Positions 1-11,726 of a stretch of DNA of 64,000 nt are shown here, one piece after another. The notes under the pieces are model-generated. The model saw nothing but the letters and a program-made list of their open reading frames with translations, was not told the DNA's origin and did no database searches. The stretch is from Dictyophora rubrovolvata (Eukaryota > Basidiomycota > Agaricomycetes > Phallales > Phallaceae): assembly GCA_029959195.1 (NCBI GenBank), contig CP114123.1, positions 1,054,001 through 1,118,000 on the forward strand. The letters are read 5' to 3'. The position numbers and the translations under genes were made by a program. How positions within the stretch are numbered: the first letter of the stretch is position 1; each line of letters opens with the position of its first letter.

Positions 1-3000
1 GCAAAAACTGTTCAACAACAGATTTCCCGCGACGAAGGTTTATTAATGAAATGCGTTCATTCGCGAGATGAGCTTGATCCTACAAAATACAATAAAAAAT
101 CCATCCATCCAACAAAAAAAGAAGGGGCAAACGCAAAACATCATCACTTACCGAACTCTGTCCCATAGGTAAATGCAACCCAGGACATCCAAATTCTTTC
201 TCCAAAAACGGCACAGAAGGGATAGACTAAACATACAACAACCTCAGTATACCAAACATAAAAAACAACAACAACGCATCTTACCCCTCCTTCTCTAATC
301 CACAAAGGCTTAACACCCCACTCTTCTTCCACCGCTCTCTCAAGAATCTTAAAATACCGACTTTCCCAAGTTACCCAACCACCAATCCGCCGTTCTATCA
401 ATACTAACCTACAAGAAAAAATTTAGATTTTAAACATCAAATTTATCGAGGCCGTACTTTGAGAGTATTACTAGACCGAAGCTTTCCAAAACTCTCCTTC
501 ATGTGCGTAACAAGCACACTCCCCACTGTCTCCAATTTTTGATCCGGTACAACTGGAACTGACACTTTTGCACGAACTCCAGCTGGTATAACAGTAGAAT
601 CTATAATATCAACGAACAAAAATATTAACGGGTCTTTCTCGCAGATTTGAAAATATTGGTGGTACACGCACTTCCGGGTCCAGATGTCTCAAGACTACGC
701 TCAAACTAAGCTCGCTCCATCGAGACGAAAGCAATTCAGCAGGTTTGTTTGTTGAATTGGATAAGAGAGCAAATAGTTCATTTTCAGCTTTTGTACGCTG
801 ACGAACATGGTCGTCTAGAAAAGAATAAAAAATCAGAAAGTACTGTGGAAGATGGGGACGGGGACGTACAAAATCCGGGGATAAGCACTTTTCTATCCCC
901 ATCAACAAGTCCAGCAAGAATTTTAACCCTAAAGAAAAACTAGATTAATAAACGCCCTATCTTACAAATATCAAAGAACATACACGTCGCACATCGGTTC
1001 ATCAACACTTCCACCTTCAACACCCGAATATAAATCAGGACCAGAATTGAACAAGTCAATCGTAGCATGAACAACGCCCCGCAATCCATACGTTATAAAG
1101 GGTGTATCTTCACCGATCCAATCCGAACTACTGCACTCCAATCAGATTCCAGTGCCTAACATGCAATTTGTCTTATCTAACCAACAACGCATCAATCTCT
1201 CCAATAGAATCCTACCTCAAGTCATCAACACCAACCCAATAATAATAAATTAAAAAACCTCCCACCTTATATTCTTTAACAACCTTCTCAAACCCCCCAC
1301 TCCCAGCCCTCCTTCTCCCCTTCAACTAAGGAAACAACATCACACCCTAACAAACGCGGCCTCAACAGCATATGCAACCGCCAAAATAGATCCTTTATTA
1401 TTGGACACACCACGTCCGTATAGATAGCCGTTTATCCCCGTTCATTCGAACGGGCACGTTTTCCATGATCTGCATGGACTTGATATTAACACCGTACTGC
1501 CTAATTTTAAATTTAGAAAAAAAAGGAAGATATGTTTTTTTTTTGGTTCGGTATGCACCCGTAAAAAAAAGTATATGCTGTTTTGGTTTATCGGATGCAG
1601 ATGTACCCAGTCCGAGTCCTTTAAACGTCGCTAAGACAAGCGGATTTGTCCCTTGTCCAGTCGCAATCTAAAAACGAAGTGAGTCACACTATTCCAATTT
1701 GAATATTTCTACCCCTTCCTACCATGTATCGGCGCCCAACTGAGTCAGCCTGCCTACAATCCTCCCGGTGTTGTTCACTGTTGCTTACCGAAGGAAGAGA
1801 GACAAACGACGAAAGCGATTTCACAAGTGGATCTAATAACGCAAGCATTTAATTAATTTTGCTTCGAGGTTTAGGTGAGGAAGTCGGTGTACCGTGCATA
1901 TATGTTCTGTCGGCATTAAGATATCCCGATGCGGTAAACACATTACTCATGGAATTATTAAATTTCCCAAATCTGTACCCAAGTCACTCGAATTTTACAC
2001 AAACTTTGGGAAAGGAGATCGCACATTGACATCGTTATCATTTCCGCCGGTAATAAGACACCATTCGTTTGTAGATTTGACTTCACCACAATCAACCTTC
2101 TTCTCCCCTTCCTGTTGAAACAGCGAAGGAGGTTGTATAGGACATAATAACCGCGTGACAATTGAGGATAGAATTCCATGACACCGCACATGCAAATTGG
2201 GCTAACCAGAGCTATTTTGCAAACGACTATAATAAAAAACGAGGCAGTCGTTAGTTTAGGCGGAATGTGTACAAAATACTTGAATACAGACCTGGATCCA
2301 ACCGTTGGCACAGCACGCGTACAAGTCTGTGTTAATCATAGACATAGCCAAAGCATCAGAATTCTAGAAAAAAAAACTCTATCAAAACCGAAAAACCCTC
2401 CAAAAAAAACAGAAGCACTATTACCTCTTAAGCCATAATAAGCCTGACAAGACTCTTAGTCTCAAAATCCCAAACCGCAACACAGCCGGCGTATATTGTC
2501 CCATGGCATGCGACGAGTGACAAAACGCCACCTTGATTGCATTCAAAGGTATCCAATAGAACAGGACCTTGCGATGTGCTGTTCTTCCATGTTCTAAAGG
2601 ATTCATCTCCGCTGCCACCAAGACCAGCATCAGCCTGTGTTTTCATTTCCTTTTTGTTGTTGCCGCTGTAGGTCGGTTGCGCCTTCAAGAGGACTAGGAA
2701 GCAAGGTCATACAATAAATATACCCGTAATGGGCTGAACGAAGGATATTTTGTGGGAGAACTTGTAGGACACGTGGGGAGTGTGAGTGGGTTGTTGGAGT
2801 AGAAAACCCTGATTGGGTTTGTGGAGTGATAGATTGAGCGGGTGAGAGGACGGGACGAGAGGTATTTATTATCGAAAAAGTGGTGCCATTTTTTACAGTC
2901 GAGGGCTAGACCGGTGTCCCAGGATTCGCCGTCTCTATCTCTGTTTATTTGGTCAAATGACGCCCAGCAATAGTCTAACGATAGTGGTGGCGTCGGTGGC

Positions 3001-3790
3001 GGTTGTGGTGCTTGGGTGCTTGGAGTCCAACGCTGGCCGCAACAACGGGGTAGCTTTGGGAGATCGTACCATCGGAGACTGGTGTTTTGACAGCCAAAGT
3101 AGAGCGTGTTGAGTGTGGGTGAATATGCGAGTGAGAATATGTCGCCAGCGGAGGTGTCGAGACGCGGAGTGAGGATGTAGTAGCAAGTCAGGTCCCGCGT
3201 GGACCGTATTCTGACTATGCTGCCGCCTGTTGAACGGGATAAGTACAAGTTGACAAGACCTTGTGCTGAAAACATACTAGACGAGCTGAAGAGCCATTCA
3301 CGCTCTCTGCCAATCTCCAAAGCGAGCACGCTGCCCGTGTGTCCGTCAAGCGGTGTTTTTATTTGTAACGCACAACGACCCCAGACCTAGAAACTAGCGT
3401 AAACAAGGGGAGTCATTGTCAGAGAACACGTACATTGATGTCACCAGTTTGACAGCCAGTAAATATATACTCCGCATCTGCTGCCGGGCCTAGGACTGAT
3501 GGTAGCGCAGAGTGTGGGTGAGACGAGGCGGGAGAGGGTCGAGTGGTGCGGTGATGTCGATGAGTACTGCGTGAGCTGTGGGTGTCAGAGAAGAGACAGG
3601 ACATGGAACAAGGCGTACGTACAATATCCGACATCTGAAGCACTCCCTAACACTCCTCATTATCCCAGTTTAAATGTCGCTTTAGGAGTCAGAGATACGC
3701 AAGACGGAACCAAAATGGCGAGTGTCGAGTGTTCGACGCTAGCTTAGTGAGTGCTTGCACACGTCAATGAATTAATGAAGGCTCAAATTG
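1..3790 (-). pseudogene. Decayed tandem copy of DUG2 (WD40-M20 peptidase), running off the left window edge
   Basis: The block aligns base by base with the intact DUG2 at 7787-11577; position 1 matches about 7825 and position 3790 matches about 11751. The first exon is visible near 3430-3640 (ending GCQTGDIN), the WD40 exon near 2700-3330, and the last peptidase exon at the window edge, so the 3' end lies outside. Damage is clear: WD40 residues are replaced (the motif VRIWSTRD of the good copy reads VRIRSTRD), a polyglutamine stretch and the codons after it are missing near 2640-2690 with a frame change, part of the GCQDGCVAVWD blade is lost near 2480, and most of the central M20 region (about 1200-1800) has no open frame. 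It is a host-gene duplicate, not a processed copy, because introns are retained. No product is expected. Confidence 0.88.
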
Positions 3791-3797
3791 CGAGCCA

Positions 3798-3990
3798 ACT
3801 ATCCGGGTATTTCGAAGTGGATAACGGAGTCCGCGCCCATTGCGAGAGCAGTGCGTAGTGTTTCTGAGGCTTTGGTTGGACCAATCAGTATAGCTGCGAT
3901 GTCGGTGATAACGTCTTTGTTTCGTTGTGGTACTCGGACGGCTTCTTCCACCGCTGCAAGAGTGTTTGTATCAATGAGAATGGTCTGGAT
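3798..3990 (-). pseudogene. Remnant of electron transfer flavoprotein beta subunit gene
   Basis: The minus strand reads, over about 60 codons, a segment with LAAVEEAVRVPQRNKDV followed by IGPTKASETLRTALAMGADS and VIHFEIPG. This is the pattern of ETF beta, whose AMP/FAD-binding region has EEAVRLKE, then GP-QETIRTALAMGADR-IHVE. In mitochondria the protein carries electrons from acyl-CoA dehydrogenases to ETF dehydrogenase. Here the frame closes with a stop straight after the last motif and I cannot find the N-terminal or FAD-loop exons on either side. The piece lies directly against the upstream end of the decayed DUG2 copy, which breaks at about 3791, so it looks like a scrap carried in by rearrangement. 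A hidden spliced gene is possible but unlikely in the available space. Confidence 0.6.
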
Positions 3991-4369
3991 TCAAGGTACG
4001 GAGAACGTGCCTAATTCGCTGAGTCGATTCTATAATTTTTTGAACGAAAGGGAAATGATCATTTTAAATCATTATTACAGCTTAAAATTAACTCACCATT
4101 TAGTATTTGACATTAGTGCCAATCCCAGCACCGTTAGTATTCACCCAGATCTTTGCTGCATAGTCCTAGTCAACACTCGCAATAGAACGTAAAGAAGACC
4201 AAACGCCTGTTACTACGTGATGTCACAGTTCTTGCGACCTGCTTGCAGCTATGGAGGACGAACGAAATTCCCTAAGTACTAAAGACTAGCTATATATCCG
4301 TCCACTTGTCACTTTTTAGTTAGAGGTTCTTATCGACACGACTTCTGTTGTGAAAGATGAAGAGTTCCC

Positions 4370-4960
4370 TCACACTAATATGCAGTATGCTCATAACAGT
4401 TTGGTCACAGCGCTTCAACTAGAAAAATCGACCTAGTAGAATTAAGCGAAATCAACAACGATTATGCACACCAGGAATTTGAGAGAAGTTTAGTTGGATT
4501 TTTTATGGAAAGACGTGGGTATCGAGTTGACGGTGATAGCCAGTGTAAGCTTGACCTTATATATGGTCGCCATTTTCTGAATTAACAAAAGCAATCAAAG
4601 TCTCATCGGCGGGTAAATGGCTTGAGCAATATGACGGATGCATTTTTGGAACTTCCAAACGGCTGTTCGAATTGTTGCTTAAAGGACACCGGAACTGCCG
4701 CTATCGAGAAATTAATGAGTTGGAAGAGCACTTCCGATCATATTTTGCCTGAAACTACCAGAGTCGCCAATCCCGGTAAATACCATCAATTTGAATTCGC
4801 ACAGGTTTAGAACTAGATATTGAAATTTGTTTAATTTTTAGGACCTATTGCTGCGATGTTTTTGAAGCACGAAGAATATACCATGAGATTTAACGTTAGA
4901 CAGATGAAGACGCATACGAGTCGTGTTTTGTTAGATATCTAGTCGAATCCAAATAAATAT
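4370..4960 (+). pseudogene. Unrecognised coding remnant next to the DUF6533 gene
   Basis: Several short plus-strand frames look protein-like but do not join simply. One from about 4446 contains AHQEFERSLVGFFMERRGYR and ends at a stop near 4583. A second, about 4587-4760, contains SSAGKWLEQYDGCIFGTSKR. A third near 4842-4940 contains GPIAAM and HEEYTMRF. The last two are recognisable in reverse orientation at about 35900-36230, beyond the other DUF6533 gene, where they are more broken. So the unit travelled with the DUF6533 block and was probably once a gene convergent with it. I do not recognise the family. Whether it is still spliced and expressed is unclear; frame breaks argue for decay. 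Confidence 0.35.
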
Positions 4961-5186
4961 GAAACAAAGCTATGATACGATCAAAAAAGAGTTACTAGGC
5001 CTGAGGCTCATTGGAAAAGATCGTCGATATCGATGCATGAGATAGATAAAGAAAACACTTATAAGAAAAGAACAAGAAAAATTCTGGGGTAAACAATAGC
5101 ATCTCGAAAATATCACAATGACAGGCTAAGATAAGTTGTCAACAGATTTGACCCAACATCAAATAAAAATCACATACGGAAATGTT

Positions 5187-6877
5187 CTAGACCTCAACAG
5201 CTTGAATGCCGCCTGTAGATCCAGGTAAATTATCATGATCATTGTCTCCAACTTCCTCCTCCATATTTCTTTCTTCAGGAGTGGTCATTTCTACAAGGAA
5301 GGATTGGTTCACGTGTTGAAGAACATTCGAAAATTGAAGTGGTGGTAAAGACATTTGACTAGCCTCAATTTTGGCCGAATTAAGGCAACGAAGATCCAGG
5401 GTAAAATCGACCACTAGAATTGATGACAGACTTGTGATAGGTCAGTGATAAGAGGATATGAATTGAAACATCAACCTCACGCATTTTGCATAATAACAAA
5501 ACTATCTGAGATAAAATCTGAAGATGGCTAAACAAATTTTAGCCAATGCGTATGATGTGTGAGGACAAAGTAATTACACCTATAAGCTAGAAAAAATCAG
5601 TTCAAATTTGTCTCCACTTTGTATGGCTAAAAGTGTACCCGTTGAATGAGTGCACCAGCGACAGTAATGGTGATAACAAAGCTTGTAAAGCCATGATAAA
5701 TTATAAGATGATTGGCATGCAAACTGAGTGCCTACCAACATCTTAATATACCTGCAAGTCACTTAATAACCTTCTTTCTAAAACCCATCCAAACTTACTC
5801 TGTGTAAGAAGCACTGAAATGAGGCTATTTCTGTCTTGAATTCCATTGTTGCATTTTAGTCTCCATATACCCCAGACCTTCCACATACAAATGCCAAATA
5901 TGAGTAAATCTGTGGAAATGACAAAGAGATCATTGATAAAGTTAACTAGGGCCAGTTTGGCTGACACATGCAAATTTAGAATGAACCAAACACTTAGAAA
6001 TGAGCATGAGCCGTACTGGGGAATGCATTGCTTCAAAGTTTGTTAATGCATAAGGAACCCGAGGATTCTGCATGAACTACAGACCTTGAAATACATCCAG
6101 GAAATGCTATTATGACTACCAATAAAGAGTAAGGTAATCAGCTTCATGATTATCACGGTCTTACTATACAAATTCAAACCAACACCAGCAAACAAACCAA
6201 AGGCCAAAGCTGAAACGAGGATCTTATTTCCTTGGCATATTGAATATGCTCGAATGATCAATAAGCCTAAGGTGATTATTATATAAATGTCTTCGAAACA
6301 ACTAAATGATGGAACACAGACCTTGAACACCAATATATGCTAAAAATGAAATAGTGCTTTGTAAATCAGCAAGTATATTACAAGATCTTCGGGTTTCTGT
6401 TATTTCAGTCAATCTCAGGTATGTATTAAGATACTTTACCTTCCTAGCTTCAAGAAAGTTGAATATAACAACAATGAGAGCTTGAAAGTGCTAAGGCTAT
6501 GCATATCCAACTCACTGAGGTGAAGTCCATTGAGATGTTAAGTCCCTGGTAAATCAAACTCCCATATCTTGCGAAAATGTACAATAGTGTAGGCAGACTG
6601 AATTGCCTGGACCATATATGCTCTTTTTCTTGTGAGAATGTTGTCAGAATAGCATAGATGAGAAGTGCTGGAGGTTTGTTGCCTTTGTAAGACTTTTTTT
6701 TGAGATATTGGATTGCTCACTTGTTGAACTGAAAATAACGAAGGCAAAAACATAACTAATCCCATAATTAGGTTAGATGGAATGACGGGGATAAAACAGA
6801 GTTGACACATACCTTTCATAGGTCTCTTGAATAATGTCCACAGTCATAGCGGCTACAGTATTATCTGTGCTGTTCAT
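5187..6877 (-). CDS. DUF6533-type seven-helix membrane protein (left copy)
   Basis: Multi-exon gene for a polytopic membrane protein of the DUF6533 group, common in Agaricomycetes and of unknown biochemical role; a receptor-like function is often supposed but not shown. The first exon starts at 6877 (MNSTDNTVAAMTVDIIQE). After a short exon comes the family signature, seen as LTTFSQEKEHIWSR followed by LLYIFARYGSLIYQG (about 6520-6680). Then follow a hydrophobic exon near 6170-6310 (IIITLGLLIIRAYSICQ), one near 5790-5990 (STDLLIFGICMWKVWGIWRL) and a C-terminal exon at 5187-5410 with VDFTLDLRCLNSAKIE and an acidic tail ending in a stop at 5187. Intron ends are GT-AG and match those of the right copy at 33916-35627. 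Internal exon edges are approximate. Both copies keep the domain order, so this one is probably functional. Confidence 0.72.
6721..6728 (-). other. Predicted 8-nt micro-exon of the DUF6533 gene
   Basis: Between the first exon (ending at 6813) and the DUF6533 signature exon (starting near 6682) the only in-frame join I find uses the octamer TTCAACAA, flanked by an upstream CAG acceptor and a downstream GTGAG donor. It turns the end of exon 1 (QETYE plus two bases) and the next exon into QETYESSTSNKPPALLIYA. The same octamer with the same flanks is present in the right copy and again restores frame there. The call rests on splice signals only. Confidence 0.5.
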
Positions 6878-7786
6878 GATATAGAGAAGATAAATGATAC
6901 CACGATTGGCCTTGGTGCTGTGGACGTGTGATCCTTACATGCAAAGAGCCCTTAAATACAGCTTGAGTCATGATAAAATTTTGTCAGTCGTCGTGCACTT
7001 GAAGTCACTTGAGATTGCATTGAGTAATTAAAAGTGAGGTCTTCAATGGAGCATGATGGTGACACCCAGATTGAAAGGAGCCCAAGACTTTAATGGTCGC
7101 AGCTCAATATGAATACTCGAGTTTTCTAATGAAAAGAATTTTGCCACCACCAGGTATGTGCATCGTATCGTCGTAGTCAATCTCATAAAATGATTTTGTG
7201 CCTCAGCTTCACGCGGGATCATGCCTCGTAGGTTCAACGAACGGTTGATATATATACTCGTTAACCTCGAGTCCCAATGGCAGTACACTAAAAAATCAGA
7301 GAGATGCTGATGGATACGGACTCTTAAAGAATTGAGGCAAGAACGACGAGGGAAATTGAAAAGATGCTGGCTTGTCAGGTGCAGTCAACTATGAAATTGG
7401 TCTTATCGATGATCCAACACAACTCATTATGATGGAACTTTCATCAAACGCAAATTAAATCATCCGATGTAAAATGAATATTGTTCGACCGCATGACTCG
7501 AAGATTATGTGAGAAGGAATACCCTGTTAACGAGAACGAAATGGTTTTCATTAATCCACACTTCTAAGCAACGTCAACCAGGGCCTTGGTCAATCTCAAT
7601 AAGCCCTTGACTCTTCATGTTCTGTTTTCGCAACTGAGATTTTTTTGAAGAAGTGTGTTTGCAAGGGTTTAATGAACCATTGTCAAGGAAATCCTTAACG
7701 AAAGTTCCGCATACATTAGAATAACTCTAACTTAACATATCGGGTATGACAAAAAGTATCAAAATTCAACAACGAACGCACTAGAC
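6878..7786. other. Spacer between DUF6533 gene and DUG2 3' end
   Basis: About 900 bases holding the promoter side of the DUF6533 gene and the DUG2 3' flank. No convincing coding frame is seen; the 81-codon minus frame at 7043-7288 lacks recognisable features. Bases at about 7680-7786 are conserved in the inverted copy (about 33130-33310); conservation then stops and reappears at about 6880-7010, so the middle part has diverged or been replaced in one of the copies. Confidence 0.6.
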
Positions 7787-10700
7787 CTAAAACTCCGACT
7801 CGCCAGACGACCCGGACACAGCAAGCAAAAACCGTTCAACAACAGATTTCCCGCGGCGAAGGTTTATTAATGAAATGCGTTCATTCGCGAGATGAGCTTG
7901 ATCCTACAAAATACAATCACAATCAAAAAATCATCCATCCAACAAAAAAAGAAGGGGCAAACGCAAAACATCATCACTTACCGAACTCTGTCCCATAGGT
8001 AAATGCAACCCAGGACATCCAAATTCTTTCTCCAAAAACGGGACAGAAGGGATGGACTACATACAACAACCTCAGTATACCAAACACAAAAAAAACAAGA
8101 ACGCATCTTACCCCTCCTTCTCTAATCCGCAAAGGCTTGACGCCCCACTCTTCTTCCACCGCTCTCTCAAGAATCTTAAAATACCGACTTTCCAAATTAC
8201 CCAACCACCAATCCGCCGTCCTATCAATACTAACCTGCCAAAAGAATATCAATGGTGATCGAAAGTAAAAGAGGGTTTTTTTCTTCGTACTTTGAGAGTA
8301 TTACTAGACCGAAGCTTTCCAAAACTCTCCTTAACATGTGTAACAAGCGCACTCCCCACTGTCTCCAATTTTTGATCCGGTACAACCCGAATCGATACTT
8401 TGGCGCGAACTCCAGCTGGTATAACAGTAGAATCTATAATATCAACCAACAAACATTAACCACTCTGAATTTTAGAAATATTGGTTGGTAGTGCACGCAC
8501 TTCCGGGACCAGACGTCTCAACACTGTGCACGCTCAAACTGGGCTCGCTCCATCGAGATGAAAGCGATTCGGCAGGTTTGTTTGTTAAATTGGATAAGAG
8601 AGCAAATAGTTCATTTTCAGCTTTTGTACGCTGACGAACGTGGTCGTCTAGAAAAGAATAAAAGATCAGAAAGTACTTTGGGGGGACGGGGACGTACAAA
8701 ATCCGGGAATGAGCACTTTTCTATCCCCATCAACAAGTCCAGCAAGAATTTTAACCCTAAAGAAAAACTCGATTAATAAACGCTTTATCTTACAAATATT
8801 GAAAAACATACACGTCGGACATCGGTTCGTCAACACTTCCGCCTTCAACACCCGAATGTAAATCAGGACCGGAATTGTACAAGTCAATCGTAGCATGAAC
8901 AACGCCTCGCAGTCCATACGTTATACAAGGCGTATCTTCACCGATCCAGGACGAATTACTACATGCCAATCAGATTCCAGTGTATGACCGATACAATTTC
9001 TTTTACCTAACCAACAACGCATCAATCTCGCCAATTGAATCCTACAACCCACATCAGCATCAAACATCGACGTGAGCATTAATCAAACCCACCTTATATT
9101 CTTTAACAACCTTCTCAAACCCACCACTCCCAGCCTCCTCCTCCCCCTCAACCAAGAAAACAACATCACACCCTAACAAACGCTGCCTCAACAAATCCGA
9201 AGCAGCATATGCAACGGCCAAAATAGGTCCTTTATTATCGGACACACCACGTCCATATAGATAGCCATTCGTTCCCGTTAATTCGAACGGGCACGTTTTC
9301 CACGATTTGCGTGGGGCTGATATAACATCGTAGTGCCTAATTTCAAATTCAAAAACAGGGGGAGAGAATAAATGAGGTTTTGGTGCGCACCCGTAAAAAA
9401 GTACACGCGGTTTGGGTTTATCGGATGTACTGAGTCCTTTAAATGTCGCTAAGACAAGCGGGTTTGTCCCTTGTCCAGTCGCAATCTAAACCGAGAAACT
9501 GAGTCACATTATTCCAATCGGATTTTTCTACCCCACCTACCATTTTAGCATCGGCGCCCAACTGATTTAAGCAACGCTTGAGCCATATTCCAGCCTGCCT
9601 ACAATCCTCCCGGTGTTGCTCGCTGTTGCTCACCGAAGGAATCGAAACAAACGACGAAAGCGATTTCACAAGTGGATCTAATACCACAAGCATTTAATTA
9701 ATTTTGCTTCGAGGTTTAGGTGAAGAAGCCGGTTTACCGTGCATATATGTTCCGTCGGCATTAAGATATCCCGATGCAGTCAACGCATTACTCGTGGTAT
9801 TATTATTGATCTCCCAAATCTATACACCGGGGTCCAATTTACATAAATCTGACTCGTGGCCAAAAAAAGGGAGAGGATAACACGCACCTTGACATCGTTA
9901 TCATTTCCGCCGGTAATAAGACACCATTCGTTTGTAGACTTGACTTCACCATGATCAGCCTTCTTCTCCCCGTCTTGTTGAAATAGCGAAGGTTGTTGTA
10001 AAGGACATAACCGTGTGACGATTGAGGATAGAATTATTCCGGAGTGGGCGTGCCACGACGCCGTACACGCAAATTGGGCTGACCAGCGCTATTTAACAAC
10101 GAGGCAGTTAGTTTTAGGCGGAAAATGTACAAAGTACTTGATGCAAACCTGAATCCAACCGTTGGCGCAACACGTGTACAAGTCAGTATTTATTATAGAC
10201 ATAGCCAAAACATCTGAATTCTAGAAAAAAAAAACTCCATCAAAACCGAAAAACTTTTCAAAAAAAAATAGCAGTTACCTCTTGAGCCATAATAAGCCTA
10301 ACAAGACTCTTCGTCTCAAAATCCCAAACCGCAACACAGCCGTCTTGGCAGCCGGCGTATATCGTTCCATCGCGTGCGACAAGCGACAAAACGCCACCTT
10401 GGTTGCATTCAAAGGTATCTAATAAAACAGGACCTTGCGGCGTGCTGCACTTCCATATTTTTATGGATTCATCTCCGCTGCCGGTTATGAGTAAAACAGC
10501 AGCGTCAGAGTCAGCCTGAGTGTTTTCATTTCCTTTTTGTTGTTGTTGTTGTTGTTGTTGCCGTTGTCGGTCGGATGCGCTCTCAAGAGGACTAGGAAGT
10601 AACGCCATGCAATAAATGTACCCATAATGGGCTGAATGTAGGATATTTTGGGGAAAAACTTGTAAGACGCGTGGAGAATGAGAGTGGGATTGGGAGTGGG

Positions 10701-11577
10701 TTGTTGGAGTGGAAAAACCTGATTGTGTTGGTGGAGTAACGGATTGAGATTGAGCGGGTGATAGGATGGGACGACCTAGACGAGGGGTGTTGTCGAAAAA
10801 GCGGTGCCATTTTTTGCGGTCAAGTGCTAGACCGGTGTCCCCGGTTTCGCCGTCGCCGTCTCCATCTCCGTCTATTTGGTCGAATGATGCACAATGCTTG
10901 TCTAGCGGTAGTGGTGGTGATGGTGGTGGCTGTGGTGGTTCGGTACTTGCAGTCCGACGCTGTCCGCGACGACGGGGTAGCCTTGACAGATCGTACCATT
11001 GGAGACTGGTGTTTTGACAGCCAAAGTAGAGTGTGTTGAGTGTGGGTGAATATGCGAGCGAGAATATGTCGCCAGCGGAGGTGTCGAGGTGTGGAGTGAG
11101 GATATAGTAGCAAGTCAGGTCTCGTGTAGACCATATTCTGACTGTACTGTCGCCTGTAGAACATTTAGTACAATTCGACAGGGCTCTGTTGAGAACATAC
11201 TGGACGAGCTGAAGAGCCATTCACGTTCTCTGTCAATCTCCAAAGCGAGCACGCTGCCCGTGTGGCCATGAAGCGTCGTTTTTATTTGGAACGCACAACG
11301 GCCCCAGACCTAAAAACTAGCTTTAGACCAGACCGGGGTGTCATCGTCGTTGAACACGTACATTGATGTCACCAGTTTGACAGCCAGCAAATATATGCTT
11401 CGCATCTGCTGCCAATCCTAGCACTGAGCTCGTCTGGTGGTGGTGAAGAGTATGACTGAGACGCGGCGGAGGAGGGTCGAGGGGTGCTGGAGACAGAGGC
11501 GGGGTGATGAGTGAATTGCGTGTGTCAGAGATGGGACAGGTCATGGGCGTACATACGATATCTGAAGCATTCCTCAT
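7787..11577 (-). CDS. DUG2: DUG2: WD40 plus M20 peptidase subunit of the glutathione-degrading GSH amidotransferase complex
   Basis: Dug2 with Dug3 forms the fungal cytosolic complex that removes the gamma-glutamyl group from glutathione. I can splice 17 exons into 958 codons with one frame: 11577-11362, 11309-11201, 11153-10279, 10220-10149, 10088-9888, 9819-9738, 9677-9541, 9485-9391, 9336-9093, 9041-9007, 8958-8812, 8756-8698, 8647-8501, 8433-8291, 8234-8112, 8056-7982, 7903-7787. The N-terminal half carries WD40 blades (GHTGSVLALE, DSTVRIWSTRD, DESIKIWK, GCQDGCVAVWD), with a polyglutamine run and a Ser/His-rich insert. The C-terminal half is an M20 peptidase: FYGHYDVISAP and GYLYGRGVSDNKGP (metal ligands), FLVEGEEEAGS (catalytic Glu pair), TYGLRGVV, GPDLHSGVEGG, and a last block with ADWWLGN, PLRIREGGSIPSVPF and MGQSSDQAHL. 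The start at 11577 follows a TATATATTAA stretch; an extra intron in the first exon is possible. All key residues are present, so this is the live copy. Confidence 0.93.
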
Positions 11578-11726
11578 TATCCCCGCTGTTTTTAAAGCCT
11601 TAATATATATAATATACGAGTCAGGAGCAACAATTACGATTACATACGCGAGACGGAAGCAAAATGGCGAGTGGCAAGTACCGAGTAGCGACCCCACCGA
11701 CTCAGCTCCGACAGTTGTGCCTGCAC
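11578..11726. promoter_or_regulatory. Divergent promoter between DUG2 and the RPAP3-like gene
   Basis: Only about 150 bases separate the two start codons. On the DUG2 side a TATATATTAA element lies roughly 25-35 bases before the ATG, so transcription may begin further away or overlap. The upstream breakpoints of both dead DUG2 copies fall in or next to this interval (equivalent to about 11690 and 11752). Confidence 0.55.

Noticed and set aside
9700-9740. Apparent stop (AATTAATTAAATG) splitting DUG2 into two genes
   Set aside because: It lies in a GT-AG intron (9678-9737) whose removal gives HDPLVKSL in frame, as in other DUG2 proteins.
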